This document shows, piece by piece, positions 27,221 through 36,101 of a stretch of DNA of 64,000 bases. Source of the stretch: Clostridia bacterium (lineage in GTDB: Bacteria; Bacillota; DAOUPZ01); assembly GCA_030625885.1 (NCBI GenBank), contig DAOUPZ010000016.1, forward strand, positions 1 to 64,000. The letters run 5' to 3'. The translations under genes were made by a program, and so were the position numbers. Within the stretch, counting starts at the first letter, position 1, and every line of letters begins with the position of its first letter. A model generated the notes under the pieces. That model worked only from the letters and a program-made list of their open reading frames with translations. It had not been told where the DNA came from and searched no databases.

Positions 27221-27586
27221 TTATTTTTCATATAACACAGTAAATCCGCCTTCATTCAGTTTTTCGATCCATATCATTTTCATGATCTCCAACTCTTCAC
27301 TGTAATCTGTTTTTTCTTCTTTCTCATCATACTTAAGATATTGAAGTACTTCAAAAGCAAATGAATCTTCACCATATTTATTCCAATCTTTTTGCATTTC
27401 TTTTATGGCATGACAACCCATTTTAAGTTGAAAGCGATAACGATTAAAAATGCTTTTTAAATCTTTACTAACATCCATAAACACTTTTCCATTTATCGTA
27501 TTTCTGATAACATACACGCCCATTTGGGGCTTCATTTCCTTATATATTTGTTTCAAATCCTCACGTGTTTGTTGACTATTTCCCAT
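27221..27586 (-). CDS. GIY-YIG nuclease-like protein with degenerate active site
   Basis: 121 residues with the GIY-YIG fold pattern: GVYVIRNTINGKVFMDVS in place of the GIY and YIG strands, an arginine-rich helix FNRYRFQLKMG, then GEDSFAFEVLQYL with the candidate metal glutamate. The second YIG signature reads FMD, so nuclease activity is doubtful, although small GIY-YIG proteins of this class are common in clostridia. The start follows AGGGGTGATATGA. It lies 12 nt after the zinc-finger gene on the same strand, so the two are likely co-translated. Confidence 0.55.
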   Translation of the reverse strand: MGNSQQTREDLKQIYKEMKPQMGVYVIRNTINGKVFMDVSKDLKSIFNRYRFQLKMGCHAIKEMQKDWNKYGEDSFAFEVLQYLKYDEKEEKTDYSEELEIMKMIWIEKLNEGGFTVLYEK

Positions 27587-27598
27587 TCATATCACCCC

Positions 27599-28513
27599 TT
27601 ATTGATTCAATTTTCTTTCTCGGCTTTTCTGAACATTAGCACAATTCCTGCATGATGCACTACAATATTTAGCTCTCGTATTATTAGCAATAAAAACACA
27701 ATTACAATGTTTACATCTATTCATCAGTGTTGTTTCATCCGTCACTGCAAATGCATATATTGTCTCCACTGCTGTTTTAAGCGAATCAAACTGCCAGGCA
27801 ATCGTGGTTTTATCGAGTTGATTGATTGTAAAACCAATTTTTTGGGGATGAAATTTACCCGCCATAATTGTAACGTCTTCAGTCAGATGTCTGGCTGTAT
27901 TTTTATAGATTAAAAGGTGATTAAAATGGGATGATATCATCTTTGCAAAATCTATGATCCAGTTAATTTGTTCACCATAAAATTTCGAAAATACAAGATC
28001 CAAAACGACGGGGCGTTTTCCATAAAACTTAGGTGAATCTTCTCTTTTGACCACATACGCTTCGTTTTTATATTTTTTAATTTCGATATCCTCGTCTTTT
28101 GCAAAAGGAATGAATCGGCTGATGTACTGGCTTTCATCCATCATTTTCTCTTTGGTAATCGGATTATTCTCAATCAGTAAAACTTTTTCGTCTCCTACAA
28201 TATTGTGATTATAAACACTACTACTCACTAACCCCAGTAATCCATATTTTTTAACAAATATTAAAATATCATGGTTCAATTTTTCTTTGTTTTTTTGATT
28301 ATTGTTTTTTTCTAATTCTGAAGCTTGATCGCCGATACTTATTAAGTTTATGAGCAAATCTTCTGCTACATCAAACGGATTGTACATACTAAAACCAGCA
28401 CCTTCAGACGGAATGATATAGACTTCTCCTGACGAAATTGCTTTAATGTCATAATCCGTATATTTAATCCAATCCGTTGCAAAATTTCCGATTAAAGCGA
28501 TTTTCCCATCCAT
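27599..28513 (-). CDS. CGNR-like zinc-finger protein
   Basis: 304 residues. The last about 40 form a zinc-binding module CKHCNCVFIANN...KYCSASCRN, two CxxC/CxxxC pairs in the manner of CGNR zinc fingers. The preceding 260 residues are an unnamed alpha/beta region resembling the DUF6076 or ABATE type, with a YNPFDVAEDLL start. CGNR proteins are often stress-linked or transcriptional. A DNA-binding role is plausible from the basic end RERKLNQ. The start follows TAGGAGGGCG. It heads a two-gene unit with the GIY-YIG-like gene. Confidence 0.6.
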   Translation of the reverse strand: MDGKIALIGNFATDWIKYTDYDIKAISSGEVYIIPSEGAGFSMYNPFDVAEDLLINLISIGDQASELEKNNNQKNKEKLNHDILIFVKKYGLLGLVSSSVYNHNIVGDEKVLLIENNPITKEKMMDESQYISRFIPFAKDEDIEIKKYKNEAYVVKREDSPKFYGKRPVVLDLVFSKFYGEQINWIIDFAKMISSHFNHLLIYKNTARHLTEDVTIMAGKFHPQKIGFTINQLDKTTIAWQFDSLKTAVETIYAFAVTDETTLMNRCKHCNCVFIANNTRAKYCSASCRNCANVQKSRERKLNQ

Positions 28514-28706
28514 TATAACGCCCTCCTATTTCCATTAATTTCACGTTGTGTAATACTTATAATTATTATATATATTACAATTATTAATTGTATTGTATTC
28601 TATTTTCATTTTTCTGTCAATTACTTTTCAAAATTGTTTAGATAAAAATATAAAAATGATACAATATAAAAAGAGATCCTCAATATATCTAGAAAGGAAC
28701 CTTCAG

Positions 28707-29231
28707 ATGAAAAACAATTCTCACGATCATGTATATTATGATCTATTTGATACATCGTATGGAAGCATGTTGATTGCTTCAACAGATAAGGGTGTATGCC
28801 TTGCTAACTTTATTGAAGAAAACTACGAAAAGCAGCAATCATGGTTAGAAAAACACTTTTATAAGGATCATATTTTCAAACATAAAGAGAGAAATATTGA
28901 AGCTTATCTTCAACTAGAAGCCTATTTTAAGGGTGAGAGAAAATATTTTGATTTAAACTTACATTTGTTAGGGACGCCATTTCAAAAACAAGTTTGGCAT
29001 CAATTACAAAAAATTCAATACGGTGAATGCCATACATATAAAGATGTGGCCGTTCAATTAGGTGACGCAAAAAAATGTCGTGCTGTTGGGGGCGCTGTTG
29101 GCAAGAATCCACTCATCATCATCGTGCCCTGTCATAGAGTTATAGGCAGTAATGGTAAAATGACTGGATTTTCTTCTTTAGGAGGCATAGAATTAAAAAA
29201 AAAGCTTCTTAAACTAGAGAAAAGGTTTTAA
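28707..29231 (+). CDS. ogt: methylated-DNA--protein-cysteine methyltransferase
   Basis: A 174-aa O6-alkylguanine-DNA alkyltransferase that repairs O6-methylguanine by a one-time transfer to its own cysteine. The active-site motif is IVPCHRVIGSNG with acceptor Cys142. FQKQVWHQLQKIQYGE and the helix with RAVGGAVGKNP are typical. There is no Ada regulatory domain, so this is the Ogt/MGMT type. Start set at 28707 by AAAGGAACC upstream; an in-frame ATG 114 nt earlier lacks a ribosome site. It converges on the cobalamin train and shares a terminator with it. Confidence 0.9.
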   Translation: MKNNSHDHVYYDLFDTSYGSMLIASTDKGVCLANFIEENYEKQQSWLEKHFYKDHIFKHKERNIEAYLQLEAYFKGERKYFDLNLHLLGTPFQKQVWHQLQKIQYGECHTYKDVAVQLGDAKKCRAVGGAVGKNPLIIIVPCHRVIGSNGKMTGFSSLGGIELKKKLLKLEKRF

Positions 29232-29271
29232 AAACGGCACCAATAAATCCATGCCATTTTTAAAACCTTTT
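29221..29271. terminator. bidirectional terminator between ogt and the cob train
   Basis: AAAGGTTTTAAAA..GGCA / TGCC..TTTTAAAACCTTT, a long near-perfect inverted repeat flanked by A and T runs. Its left arm covers the last codons of ogt. Confidence 0.75.
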
Positions 29272-29272
29272 C

Positions 29273-30592
29273 CTAATACTCAATCCCTTTTCGCGCCTTC
29301 ACACCGCGATGCATGGGATGTTTATGCTCTCTCATTTCCGTTACATAATCCGCCATCTTTTCAACCTCATTCGGCAATTCCCGTCCCGTTAGAACGACTT
29401 CCGTATCCGGATGCTTGTTCTGCAAAGCAGCCGTTACTTGCTCCACAGAAATCAGCCCATTGGTTAGCGAGCCCAATACTTCATCCAAAATCACTAAATC
29501 CCATTCCCCTGATTTCAACTGGTCTTGTGCATAATCAAACCCTTGCTGCGTTTTTTTCTTGAGCTCTTCACGCTCCTGTTCATTCATATTAAAATAAAAG
29601 CCTTTGGGCTTATCAAATTGAACGATGTTTAAGTAGGGCGCTAATCGCTTTGCGGAGAAAAGCTCTCCCGTATCGCCGCTTTTTAAGAATTGAATGATGC
29701 AAACCTTTTTATCATACCCGGCTGCACGTACACCTAATCCCAGTGCAGCTGTTGTTTTACCTTTACCATGTCCATAATAAACGTGCATCAAGCCTAGATT
29801 GTTTGGCATCTTCTTTTTAACCTCCCATTCAATCCCCAGCTGTTTACACACATATTGTTTCAATTCTTGTTTATCTTGGCAGGCAACGGGGTAGTCAATA
29901 TCCGGACGTCGAAGCAAAATCAACTGCATATCTTCTTGACAAGCTGCTCTAATCTTTTCAGCTTCGCCCCCACAACTGCCACTTTGTTTAGACACTAATA
30001 TTTTTGCATGTGTCTGCTTGAACATTTCTCGATTGAGCGCTTCTGTAAACGGCCCTTTCATGGCAATAATCTGCTCCGCATTCAATCCCAGTGCTTGCAG
30101 CTTTTCAAAAACATGTGATTGCGGCAGCACCCTTACCCTTACCCGTTCACGATGCTGAATATGCTGCAAAAACATTTCAATATGCTTGCTCCCTGTCGCC
30201 AAAAAAATGTTTCCCTCTAGCTTATCAGCAATTTGCGCTGCTTGCACGTAGTCCTCACAATATGTCACATTGCTTTCTGCTATATTCTCCATCGGTCTCT
30301 CATAACGCACATAAGGAATTTCTAAGGTTTTGGCTGCCTCAATCGCATTTTGTGAAACTTCTGCTGCATAAGGATGGGTTGCATCCACAATCAAAGTAAT
30401 TCCTTCCTCCTGGCAATACTTTTGTAATGCTGCTCTATCTTTTATCCCACAAATCACCTTCCCTTTAAATGATTTGTGCGCTTGCTTTTCACCATAATCT
30501 GTAGCCACACTTAACACAATCTCAGGATATTCCAACCACAATGACTGAGCAATCTCTAAGCTGTCTTTAGTCCCTCCAAGCACCAAAATCAT
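29273..30592 (-). CDS. cbiJ-cobO: fused precorrin-6A reductase CbiJ and cobalamin adenosyltransferase CobO
   Basis: A 439-residue fusion. The N-terminal about 250 residues are CbiJ (precorrin-6A reductase; start MILVLGGTKDSLEI, ATGSKHIEMF mid-chain). After a linker near residue 258, the C-terminal domain is ATP:corrinoid adenosyltransferase of the CobA/BtuR type, P-loop GHGKGKTT at about 274-281 and DEVLGSLTNGL. It joins a mid-pathway reduction with Co adenosylation in one chain, which is uncommon. The ATG at 30592 overlaps the cbiH stop by 4 nt, so translation is coupled. It is the last gene of the train and is followed by a shared terminator. Confidence 0.9.
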   Translation of the reverse strand: MILVLGGTKDSLEIAQSLWLEYPEIVLSVATDYGEKQAHKSFKGKVICGIKDRAALQKYCQEEGITLIVDATHPYAAEVSQNAIEAAKTLEIPYVRYERPMENIAESNVTYCEDYVQAAQIADKLEGNIFLATGSKHIEMFLQHIQHRERVRVRVLPQSHVFEKLQALGLNAEQIIAMKGPFTEALNREMFKQTHAKILVSKQSGSCGGEAEKIRAACQEDMQLILLRRPDIDYPVACQDKQELKQYVCKQLGIEWEVKKKMPNNLGLMHVYYGHGKGKTTAALGLGVRAAGYDKKVCIIQFLKSGDTGELFSAKRLAPYLNIVQFDKPKGFYFNMNEQEREELKKKTQQGFDYAQDQLKSGEWDLVILDEVLGSLTNGLISVEQVTAALQNKHPDTEVVLTGRELPNEVEKMADYVTEMREHKHPMHRGVKARKGIEY

Positions 30593-31326
30593 AAAGCGTA
30601 CCCCCGATCGGTTACCATCCACTTGTCAATCATAGACGTTCTACTATTACCAATAATGACGGTGGAAAACATATCGACCTGCTCAACAACCAATTCACCC
30701 AGTGTCGTACAAATCACTTGCTGATCTTTGCGATAAGCATTTCGTACAATACCCACCGGTGTATTCACGGAACGATGCTGCATGACAATATCCAACGCTT
30801 CCTGTAAATAGTGTGGTCTTGCCTTACTGCGGGGGTTATACAGGGCGATTACAAAATCGCCAAGGCAAGCATAGGATAACCTTTTTTTTATTTTTTCCCA
30901 AGCGTTCATATAATCACTGAGACTAATCGTACAAAAGTCTTCTACAATGGGCGCGCCTAATAAAGAAGAAGCTGCCATTGCCGCAGTAACACCTGGAATA
31001 ACCTCAACCGTCACTTCTGGCTGTTTTCTTTGCTGCGTAAGCAAGGTCAACAATAACCCTGCCATGCCATAAAGCCCTCCGTCACCACTGCACACCAGTG
31101 CTACTGTTTTCCCTTGCAGCGCTTTTTCTATGGACAATTTACAGCGCTCCACTTCTTGTCCCATCCCCCGGCTAATGACTTCTTTACCTTCCACCAATTC
31201 TTCAATCAAATCTATATACGCTTTATATCCTAATACAACCTCACAATCTTGCAGCACATCGTACGCTTTTCGCGTCATATAATCTGAATCTCCGGGACCA
31301 ATCCCGATCACGTATATTTTACCCAT
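30589..31326 (-). CDS. cbiH: precorrin-3B/cobalt-factor III C17-methyltransferase
   Basis: SAM-dependent methyltransferase making the ring-contraction product of the anaerobic route, usually with CbiG. 245 aa; class III methylase motifs MGKIYVIGIGPGDSDYMT and VALVCSGDGGLYGMAG, with IALYNPRSKARP. The next gene upstream is cbiG, as expected. It overlaps cbiJ-cobO by 4 nt. The start follows AGGTGAATGAAAG. Confidence 0.93.
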   Translation of the reverse strand: MGKIYVIGIGPGDSDYMTRKAYDVLQDCEVVLGYKAYIDLIEELVEGKEVISRGMGQEVERCKLSIEKALQGKTVALVCSGDGGLYGMAGLLLTLLTQQRKQPEVTVEVIPGVTAAMAASSLLGAPIVEDFCTISLSDYMNAWEKIKKRLSYACLGDFVIALYNPRSKARPHYLQEALDIVMQHRSVNTPVGIVRNAYRKDQQVICTTLGELVVEQVDMFSTVIIGNSRTSMIDKWMVTDRGYAL

Positions 31327-31329
31327 CTT

Positions 31330-32382
31330 TCATTCACCTGCTCTCGATACTTCTGTTGCTTCATATAAACTTAATGTCATATGTTTCCGTATTGTTTTAG
31401 AAACCATTTGTTTTCCGCTTCCGGATGATAAATAAGCGGCCGGCTCACAAACACAACCCACGCCAATCGTCTTGCGGACAAAATCAGAACCCGTAAATTG
31501 ATGTTCAACGGATGCAATTTGTTGTCTGGTTACAATTTGCAAAGGAATTTTCCACTTCTCTGCCAACTGTACAATAGCCGGCTCTTCTTTTTTGATGTCT
31601 ACGGTCGCAATTGCACCCAAACTATAAAAGGAATATTGATGTTCCTGCAAAAACTCACTGATTGCATGTTCTAAATACTTAAAATCGATTCCTTTGCGGC
31701 ATCCAATCCCTAAAACCATATTTCTGATCCATAGCTGAGTTGAAGGAAGATTGCATTCTTTTAATTCAGTACTATATTGATTACCAATATATAATAAAGC
31801 ATCCGATTTTAAACTTTCTTTCTCCCAAAGCAATTGATAGCCTTTTCCCAGATTCAAATCTTTCATTAATGGAGAAATAACCCCTACCGTCCCGCCATTC
31901 ACCAGTACAGCGGTTACTGCTTTTACTTTTTCCCAATCTGCTATCCCCAAATGCAAACGACCGGCCAGCATATCGACCGCCTCAATGCCTTGAACATCTG
32001 AAGCAGTCGTAATGACAGCTTCTCCATTCGTCATACCAGCAATTCGACCTGCTAAACGGTTAGCGCCCCCTATATGACCGGATAAAAGAGAAATAACATG
32101 TCTGCCCGCTTCATCCATAACCACAACTGCCGGATCGTTTTTTTTACTCTTCAGATAAGGAGCAATCATTCGGACGGCAATCCCACAGGACATGATTAAA
32201 ATAATTTCCTGATATTCATTAAACAAAACACCTATAAACGATTTTAAGGATGTTGGCATAGATAATACTTGAGGCGAACAGCTGTATTTTTCCAACGTGT
32301 AAATGGGACAATCAAAATCATTTTGTAATTTCCTGGCTGTTTGAACGCCTCCAAGCGTCAGCGCTACAATCACTTTCTTCAT
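31330..32382 (-). CDS. cbiG: cobalt-precorrin 5A hydrolase CbiG
   Basis: Opens the delta-lactone ring of cobalt-precorrin 5A and releases acetaldehyde. 350 aa with the CbiG order: N-terminal part (MSCGIAVRMIAPYL, DEAGRHVISLLSGHIGGAN), a middle part, and a C-terminal part with LGIGCRKGIDF and GVGCVCEPAAYL. It starts with ATG inside TAATG, overlapping the cbiF stop by one base. Full length. Confidence 0.92.
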   Translation of the reverse strand: MKKVIVALTLGGVQTARKLQNDFDCPIYTLEKYSCSPQVLSMPTSLKSFIGVLFNEYQEIILIMSCGIAVRMIAPYLKSKKNDPAVVVMDEAGRHVISLLSGHIGGANRLAGRIAGMTNGEAVITTASDVQGIEAVDMLAGRLHLGIADWEKVKAVTAVLVNGGTVGVISPLMKDLNLGKGYQLLWEKESLKSDALLYIGNQYSTELKECNLPSTQLWIRNMVLGIGCRKGIDFKYLEHAISEFLQEHQYSFYSLGAIATVDIKKEEPAIVQLAEKWKIPLQIVTRQQIASVEHQFTGSDFVRKTIGVGCVCEPAAYLSSGSGKQMVSKTIRKHMTLSLYEATEVSRAGE

Positions 32383-33131
32383 TATGATTTATCCCGATAC
32401 ATATGGGTAAAATGACGATCATACAATTTAGATAATTCATAATCATCACCCATAAAGTCTCCAACCAGCACAAGCGCATGACGGTTGACTTCTTCTTTAG
32501 CCACTTTACTGCTAATATCAGCCAGCGTCCCACGGATAATTTTTTCATCGGGCCATGTTGCTTTATATACAACAGCGACAGGCGTCCGATCTGCATATCC
32601 TGTTTTTAATCGGATAACCACTTCATCTATGGCTTGAATGGAAAGAAAGATAGCCATTGAAGCATGATGCTGCGCTAACTCCTCCAGCTTTCCGCCTTCA
32701 CAATCCCCTGTCCGTCCTTTTAAACGGGTAATAATCACGGTCTGAGAAACACCCGGCAGAGTAAATTCCTGTTGAATCCGCGAAGCAGCTGCTACAAAGG
32801 AACTCACCCCGGGAATAATCTCGAAAGCAATCTCTTTTTTCTTTAAACGATCCATCTGCTCCCGAATCGCACCATAAATAGACGGATCACCGGTATGAAG
32901 CCTTACCACTGTTTTTCCTATCTTTACGGCAGCTTCCATCACAGCAATCACTTCATCTAAATGCATGGAAGCACTATTATGAATAACAACATCTTCTTTA
33001 CAATATTTGAGTAAATCTGCATTAACTAATGAACCTGCGTAAATAACCACATCTGCTTCCTGCAGCTTTTTCATCCCTTTAACGGTAATCAATTCCGCAT
33101 CTCCCGGGCCTGCACCCACAAAAATAACCAT
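32382..33131 (-). CDS. cbiF: cobalt-precorrin-4 C11-methyltransferase
   Basis: SAM-dependent methylation of C11 before deacylation. 249 aa, class III methylase: MVIFVGAGPGDAELITVKG at the start, RLHTGDPSIYGAIREQ at the SAM site, and PGVSSFVAAAS and DRTPVAVVYKATWPDE later. Translationally coupled to cbiG by the overlapping TAATG. Full length and typical. Confidence 0.93.
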   Translation of the reverse strand: MVIFVGAGPGDAELITVKGMKKLQEADVVIYAGSLVNADLLKYCKEDVVIHNSASMHLDEVIAVMEAAVKIGKTVVRLHTGDPSIYGAIREQMDRLKKKEIAFEIIPGVSSFVAAASRIQQEFTLPGVSQTVIITRLKGRTGDCEGGKLEELAQHHASMAIFLSIQAIDEVVIRLKTGYADRTPVAVVYKATWPDEKIIRGTLADISSKVAKEEVNRHALVLVGDFMGDDYELSKLYDRHFTHMYRDKS

Positions 33132-33134
33132 ATA

Positions 33135-33740
33135 TTATGACTCCTCCCCTGGCACCATTGCTGAAATAATATAGATAGGGTTCATGGCTTTCATCATCCA
33201 GCCGCCGCCTGTTTTTTGCCCTCGGGCAACGTTAACACAGGTACATTCCACCTTTTCAAACCCCTGCTTCTCCAAAGCTTGCAATATACGATAAGTACTA
33301 TCCAATAAAATGGTATTGGCTGCGATGATTCCAGTCGCCTTCAAATGCTTGCGCGCATAAGCGATTATCTCATCGCTTTTACGACTGCCGCCGCCCATAA
33401 AAATGCGGTCAAACTGTTGTTCCGGCAAATCCTCAGGCGCTTCCCCTTGGAGAATCGTTACATTTTCCACACTAAAATGAACGGCATTTTTTTGCGTTAA
33501 TTCTAACGCTTCCGGATTCTTATCAAATGCAATAACTTGTCCTTTCACACACTGCAAAGCTGCTTCTATGGTTACACTCCCTGTTCCACAACCAATATCC
33601 AGCAAACGGTGCGTCTCCTTCAATTGCAGCCTGGATAATGTTACGACTCGCACTTCGGATTTGGTCATGGGAATGTTTCCCCGGTAAAATAAATCATCCG
33701 GAATCCCCGCTGTTCTATAATCCCATATCATTTTTTTCAA
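33135..33740 (-). CDS. cbiT: cobalt-precorrin-6B C15-methyltransferase (decarboxylating)
   Basis: Methylates C15 and removes the acetate carboxyl of ring C. 201 aa, class I methylase with DIGCGTGSVTIEAA and IFMGGGSRKSDE. In other organisms it is the C-terminal half of CobL; here CbiT and CbiE are separate but overlap by about 26 nt. The start could also be the inner ATG at 33731. Confidence 0.9.
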   Translation of the reverse strand: MKKMIWDYRTAGIPDDLFYRGNIPMTKSEVRVVTLSRLQLKETHRLLDIGCGTGSVTIEAALQCVKGQVIAFDKNPEALELTQKNAVHFSVENVTILQGEAPEDLPEQQFDRIFMGGGSRKSDEIIAYARKHLKATGIIAANTILLDSTYRILQALEKQGFEKVECTCVNVARGQKTGGGWMMKAMNPIYIISAMVPGEES

Positions 33741-34350
33741 TCACCACCACTGTCAAGGAATTAAATTCCTGATTTATAATCTCCCCCGGCGTTCCTATTA
33801 CAATTCGTTCCTCCGGATAGGAAAGATTTTCTCCTACTGTCATCCGTACGTCTTGCCATCCTGCTTGCAAAAGTATTTCTGCCAATCGTGCCGGTGTCTG
33901 TTTGTGATCGGTCAGCATAAAAATGCCTTCTTGCTGTCCAAGCACCCCAGTCAAATCCACCGAACGTCCGTGCGCACTGTATAAACCATAATCTTTCCAT
34001 ACCTTTCCAATCTTACAAAACAGGTACTGAAAAGAACTGATTCCCGGAATAACTTCCAATTCTTCTTTATGAATTCGCCGTGAAAAAAAGTCCAATAAAC
34101 TATAAAATCCAGGATCACCGGAAACCAGAACGCAAAGATTTTTATTTTGCCTCTTTTGCTCAACGAATTTATAAAGTTCTTCTAAATTAGAACGGAAGAT
34201 ATATTCTTCCTTTTCTAAGTATTTAAAAGCTGCCAGGTTCCGCGCTCCACCCACTAAAATATCGGCTTCTTCTATCGCCCGAACAGCAACCGGCAAAATG
34301 TAATCAGGATGTCCCGGTCCCATCCCTACAATTTTTACTTTATACATCAT
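33715..34350 (-). CDS. cbiE: cobalt-precorrin-7 C5-methyltransferase
   Basis: SAM-dependent methylation at C5. 211 aa, class III methylase starting KVKIVGMGPGHPDYILPV, with VSGDPGFYSLLDF and IPGISSFQYLFCKI. The start at 34350 follows GGAGG; it overlaps the cbiD stop by 11 nt. Works with CbiT, whose gene overlaps its 3' end. Confidence 0.9.
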   Translation of the reverse strand: MMYKVKIVGMGPGHPDYILPVAVRAIEEADILVGGARNLAAFKYLEKEEYIFRSNLEELYKFVEQKRQNKNLCVLVSGDPGFYSLLDFFSRRIHKEELEVIPGISSFQYLFCKIGKVWKDYGLYSAHGRSVDLTGVLGQQEGIFMLTDHKQTPARLAEILLQAGWQDVRMTVGENLSYPEERIVIGTPGEIINQEFNSLTVVVIEKNDMGL

Positions 34351-35458
34351 TTGATTCCTCCAAAAACCCTTTCGCATTCTCACTGATAGCAAGCACATCC
34401 TTCATAGAAAAAAACACCGCCCCAATTTGGATCTGATCATAAATATACGCTTCACAATTCTGTTCACAACGGTTTACCAATAGATCATAAACCGCTTCAA
34501 ATCCTGTTTCTTTGATGATAGGCAGCGCTTCCTCCGTTGTCTTGCAATCCATAACCCGTATTAAATCCGCCTGCTTCATCCCTAACACACCTAAATAAGC
34601 CGTTATAATCTCCAGCCGTGTTTTGCTCACCCTGCTATGGGTATAAAATATTCCACCCGCAGGTTTTATCATCTTCCCGATATGTCCGGCTAAAAGCACC
34701 TTGCGAAATCCCAGCTCAGCACATTTTTCAAGCGCAAATCCTAAATAATTACTGATTTTAATGATGCGATCCTTTAAAATCCCAAAATGCTCTCTGCAGA
34801 ACTGTTCCCCATAATTACCTGGAACCAGCACGACAAAGTCTTTCTCTTTTTCCCGGTAACACTGTAATTCCAGAGCGATCGTATCCTTGATCGCCTCTTG
34901 GGACATGGGTTCGACAATCCCAGTGGTTCCTAAAATAGATAACCCCTCTACAATTCCCAGTTTCGGATTAAATGTTTTTCGAGCCAATTCTTCTCCTTTA
35001 GGTAGCCAGAGTTTAATTTGAACACCGCTTCCCCCGGGTAAAACCTGATCTACTTCCTCATGTATCATTTTCATAGGTATGGGGTTAATCGCTGGTTTGC
35101 CAACCGATACCGATAATCCCGGAATGGTTACCATCCCTATCCCTTCTCCTGCGATAACCTCCATACCTTCTGACAAAGATTTTTCCGCTGCACCATATAC
35201 CGGCATACCATCCGTAATATCCGGATCATCACCACTATCTTTAATCACACAACACTGCGCATATTCGGCAGTCACTTTGACATCCTGCAGGTCCAGTTCC
35301 AATTTCCACCCTTTCGGCGTGTCTATTTCAATCTTTGCCAGCGGTTCTTGATGAAACAACATCCATGTCGCTGCTTTGGCAACAGCGGCCGCACAGGAGC
35401 CGGTGGTATACCCCGTTCGAAGATGCTTGCCATTCTTATAAACATATCTAGGATCCAA
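34340..35458 (-). CDS. cbiD: cobalt-precorrin-5B C1-methyltransferase
   Basis: Methylates C1, an enzyme specific to the anaerobic route, so it marks the pathway type. 372 aa with LRTGYTTGSCAAAVAKAA at the N-terminus, KDSGDDPDITDGM, and GHIGKMIKPAGGIFYTHS. It overlaps both neighbours (cbiC by 11 nt, cbiE by 11 nt). Confidence 0.95.
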   Translation of the reverse strand: MDPRYVYKNGKHLRTGYTTGSCAAAVAKAATWMLFHQEPLAKIEIDTPKGWKLELDLQDVKVTAEYAQCCVIKDSGDDPDITDGMPVYGAAEKSLSEGMEVIAGEGIGMVTIPGLSVSVGKPAINPIPMKMIHEEVDQVLPGGSGVQIKLWLPKGEELARKTFNPKLGIVEGLSILGTTGIVEPMSQEAIKDTIALELQCYREKEKDFVVLVPGNYGEQFCREHFGILKDRIIKISNYLGFALEKCAELGFRKVLLAGHIGKMIKPAGGIFYTHSRVSKTRLEIITAYLGVLGMKQADLIRVMDCKTTEEALPIIKETGFEAVYDLLVNRCEQNCEAYIYDQIQIGAVFFSMKDVLAISENAKGFLEESNDV

Positions 35459-36086
35459 TCTGTTTTACGGCCTCCTTCATAACGGCATTGATAATCGCTA
35501 CGGCAATCGTACTGCCGCCTTTTCGTCCCCGTGTCATAATAGATGGGATATCCGTTTTCCAAAGTGTTTCTTTGGATTCGGCAGCTCCTACAAAGCCTAC
35601 CGGAACCCCGACAATAGCTTCAACTTCCAACCCACCTGTTTCCTGTAATTCAATCATGCGATATAAAGCAGTGGGTGCATTACCAACAACAAAAATCTTC
35701 TTCCCAGGTAGCTGAGCAGCTTTATTAACAGCTGCCATAGAGCGTGTCATGTTCTGTTTTTTAGCACATTGAGCCACGTCCTCATCGCTTACAAAACAGC
35801 ATATTTTTATTCCCAGCTTCTCTGCCAGCTTTTTATTAATGCCGGATTTAATCATATTGGTGTCACTAATCAGCGTACACCCCGCTTTTACAGCTTCTAA
35901 TAATTTGTTTTCAACCCCTTCTTTGAAGCAAAGTAAATCCTGAAACTCAAAATCAGCCGTGGTATGAATCACGCGTTTTATAATCTGTAAGCGTAATCCC
36001 GTTACATCTGTCGGCTTTAGCATGCTTTGAATGATTTCAAAACTTTTTGTTTCAATATCGTGGGGATTATGTATATAACTAGACAT
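35448..36086 (-). CDS. cbiC: cobalt-precorrin-8 methylmutase
   Basis: Moves the C11 methyl to C12, giving cobyrinate. 212 aa; the catalytic histidine lies in KRVIHTTADFEF, and ALYRMIELQE and GVPVGFVGAAESK are conserved. Follows cbiA by 15 nt and overlaps cbiD. Confidence 0.94.
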   Translation of the reverse strand: MSSYIHNPHDIETKSFEIIQSMLKPTDVTGLRLQIIKRVIHTTADFEFQDLLCFKEGVENKLLEAVKAGCTLISDTNMIKSGINKKLAEKLGIKICCFVSDEDVAQCAKKQNMTRSMAAVNKAAQLPGKKIFVVGNAPTALYRMIELQETGGLEVEAIVGVPVGFVGAAESKETLWKTDIPSIMTRGRKGGSTIAVAIINAVMKEAVKQIGS

Positions 36087-36101
36087 AAAAATATCTCCTT
36101 T

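Noticed and set aside
29221-29271. Hairpin at the end of ogt as a regulatory RNA
   Set aside because: Position between two converging genes and A/T-rich flanks are fully explained by a bidirectional terminator.
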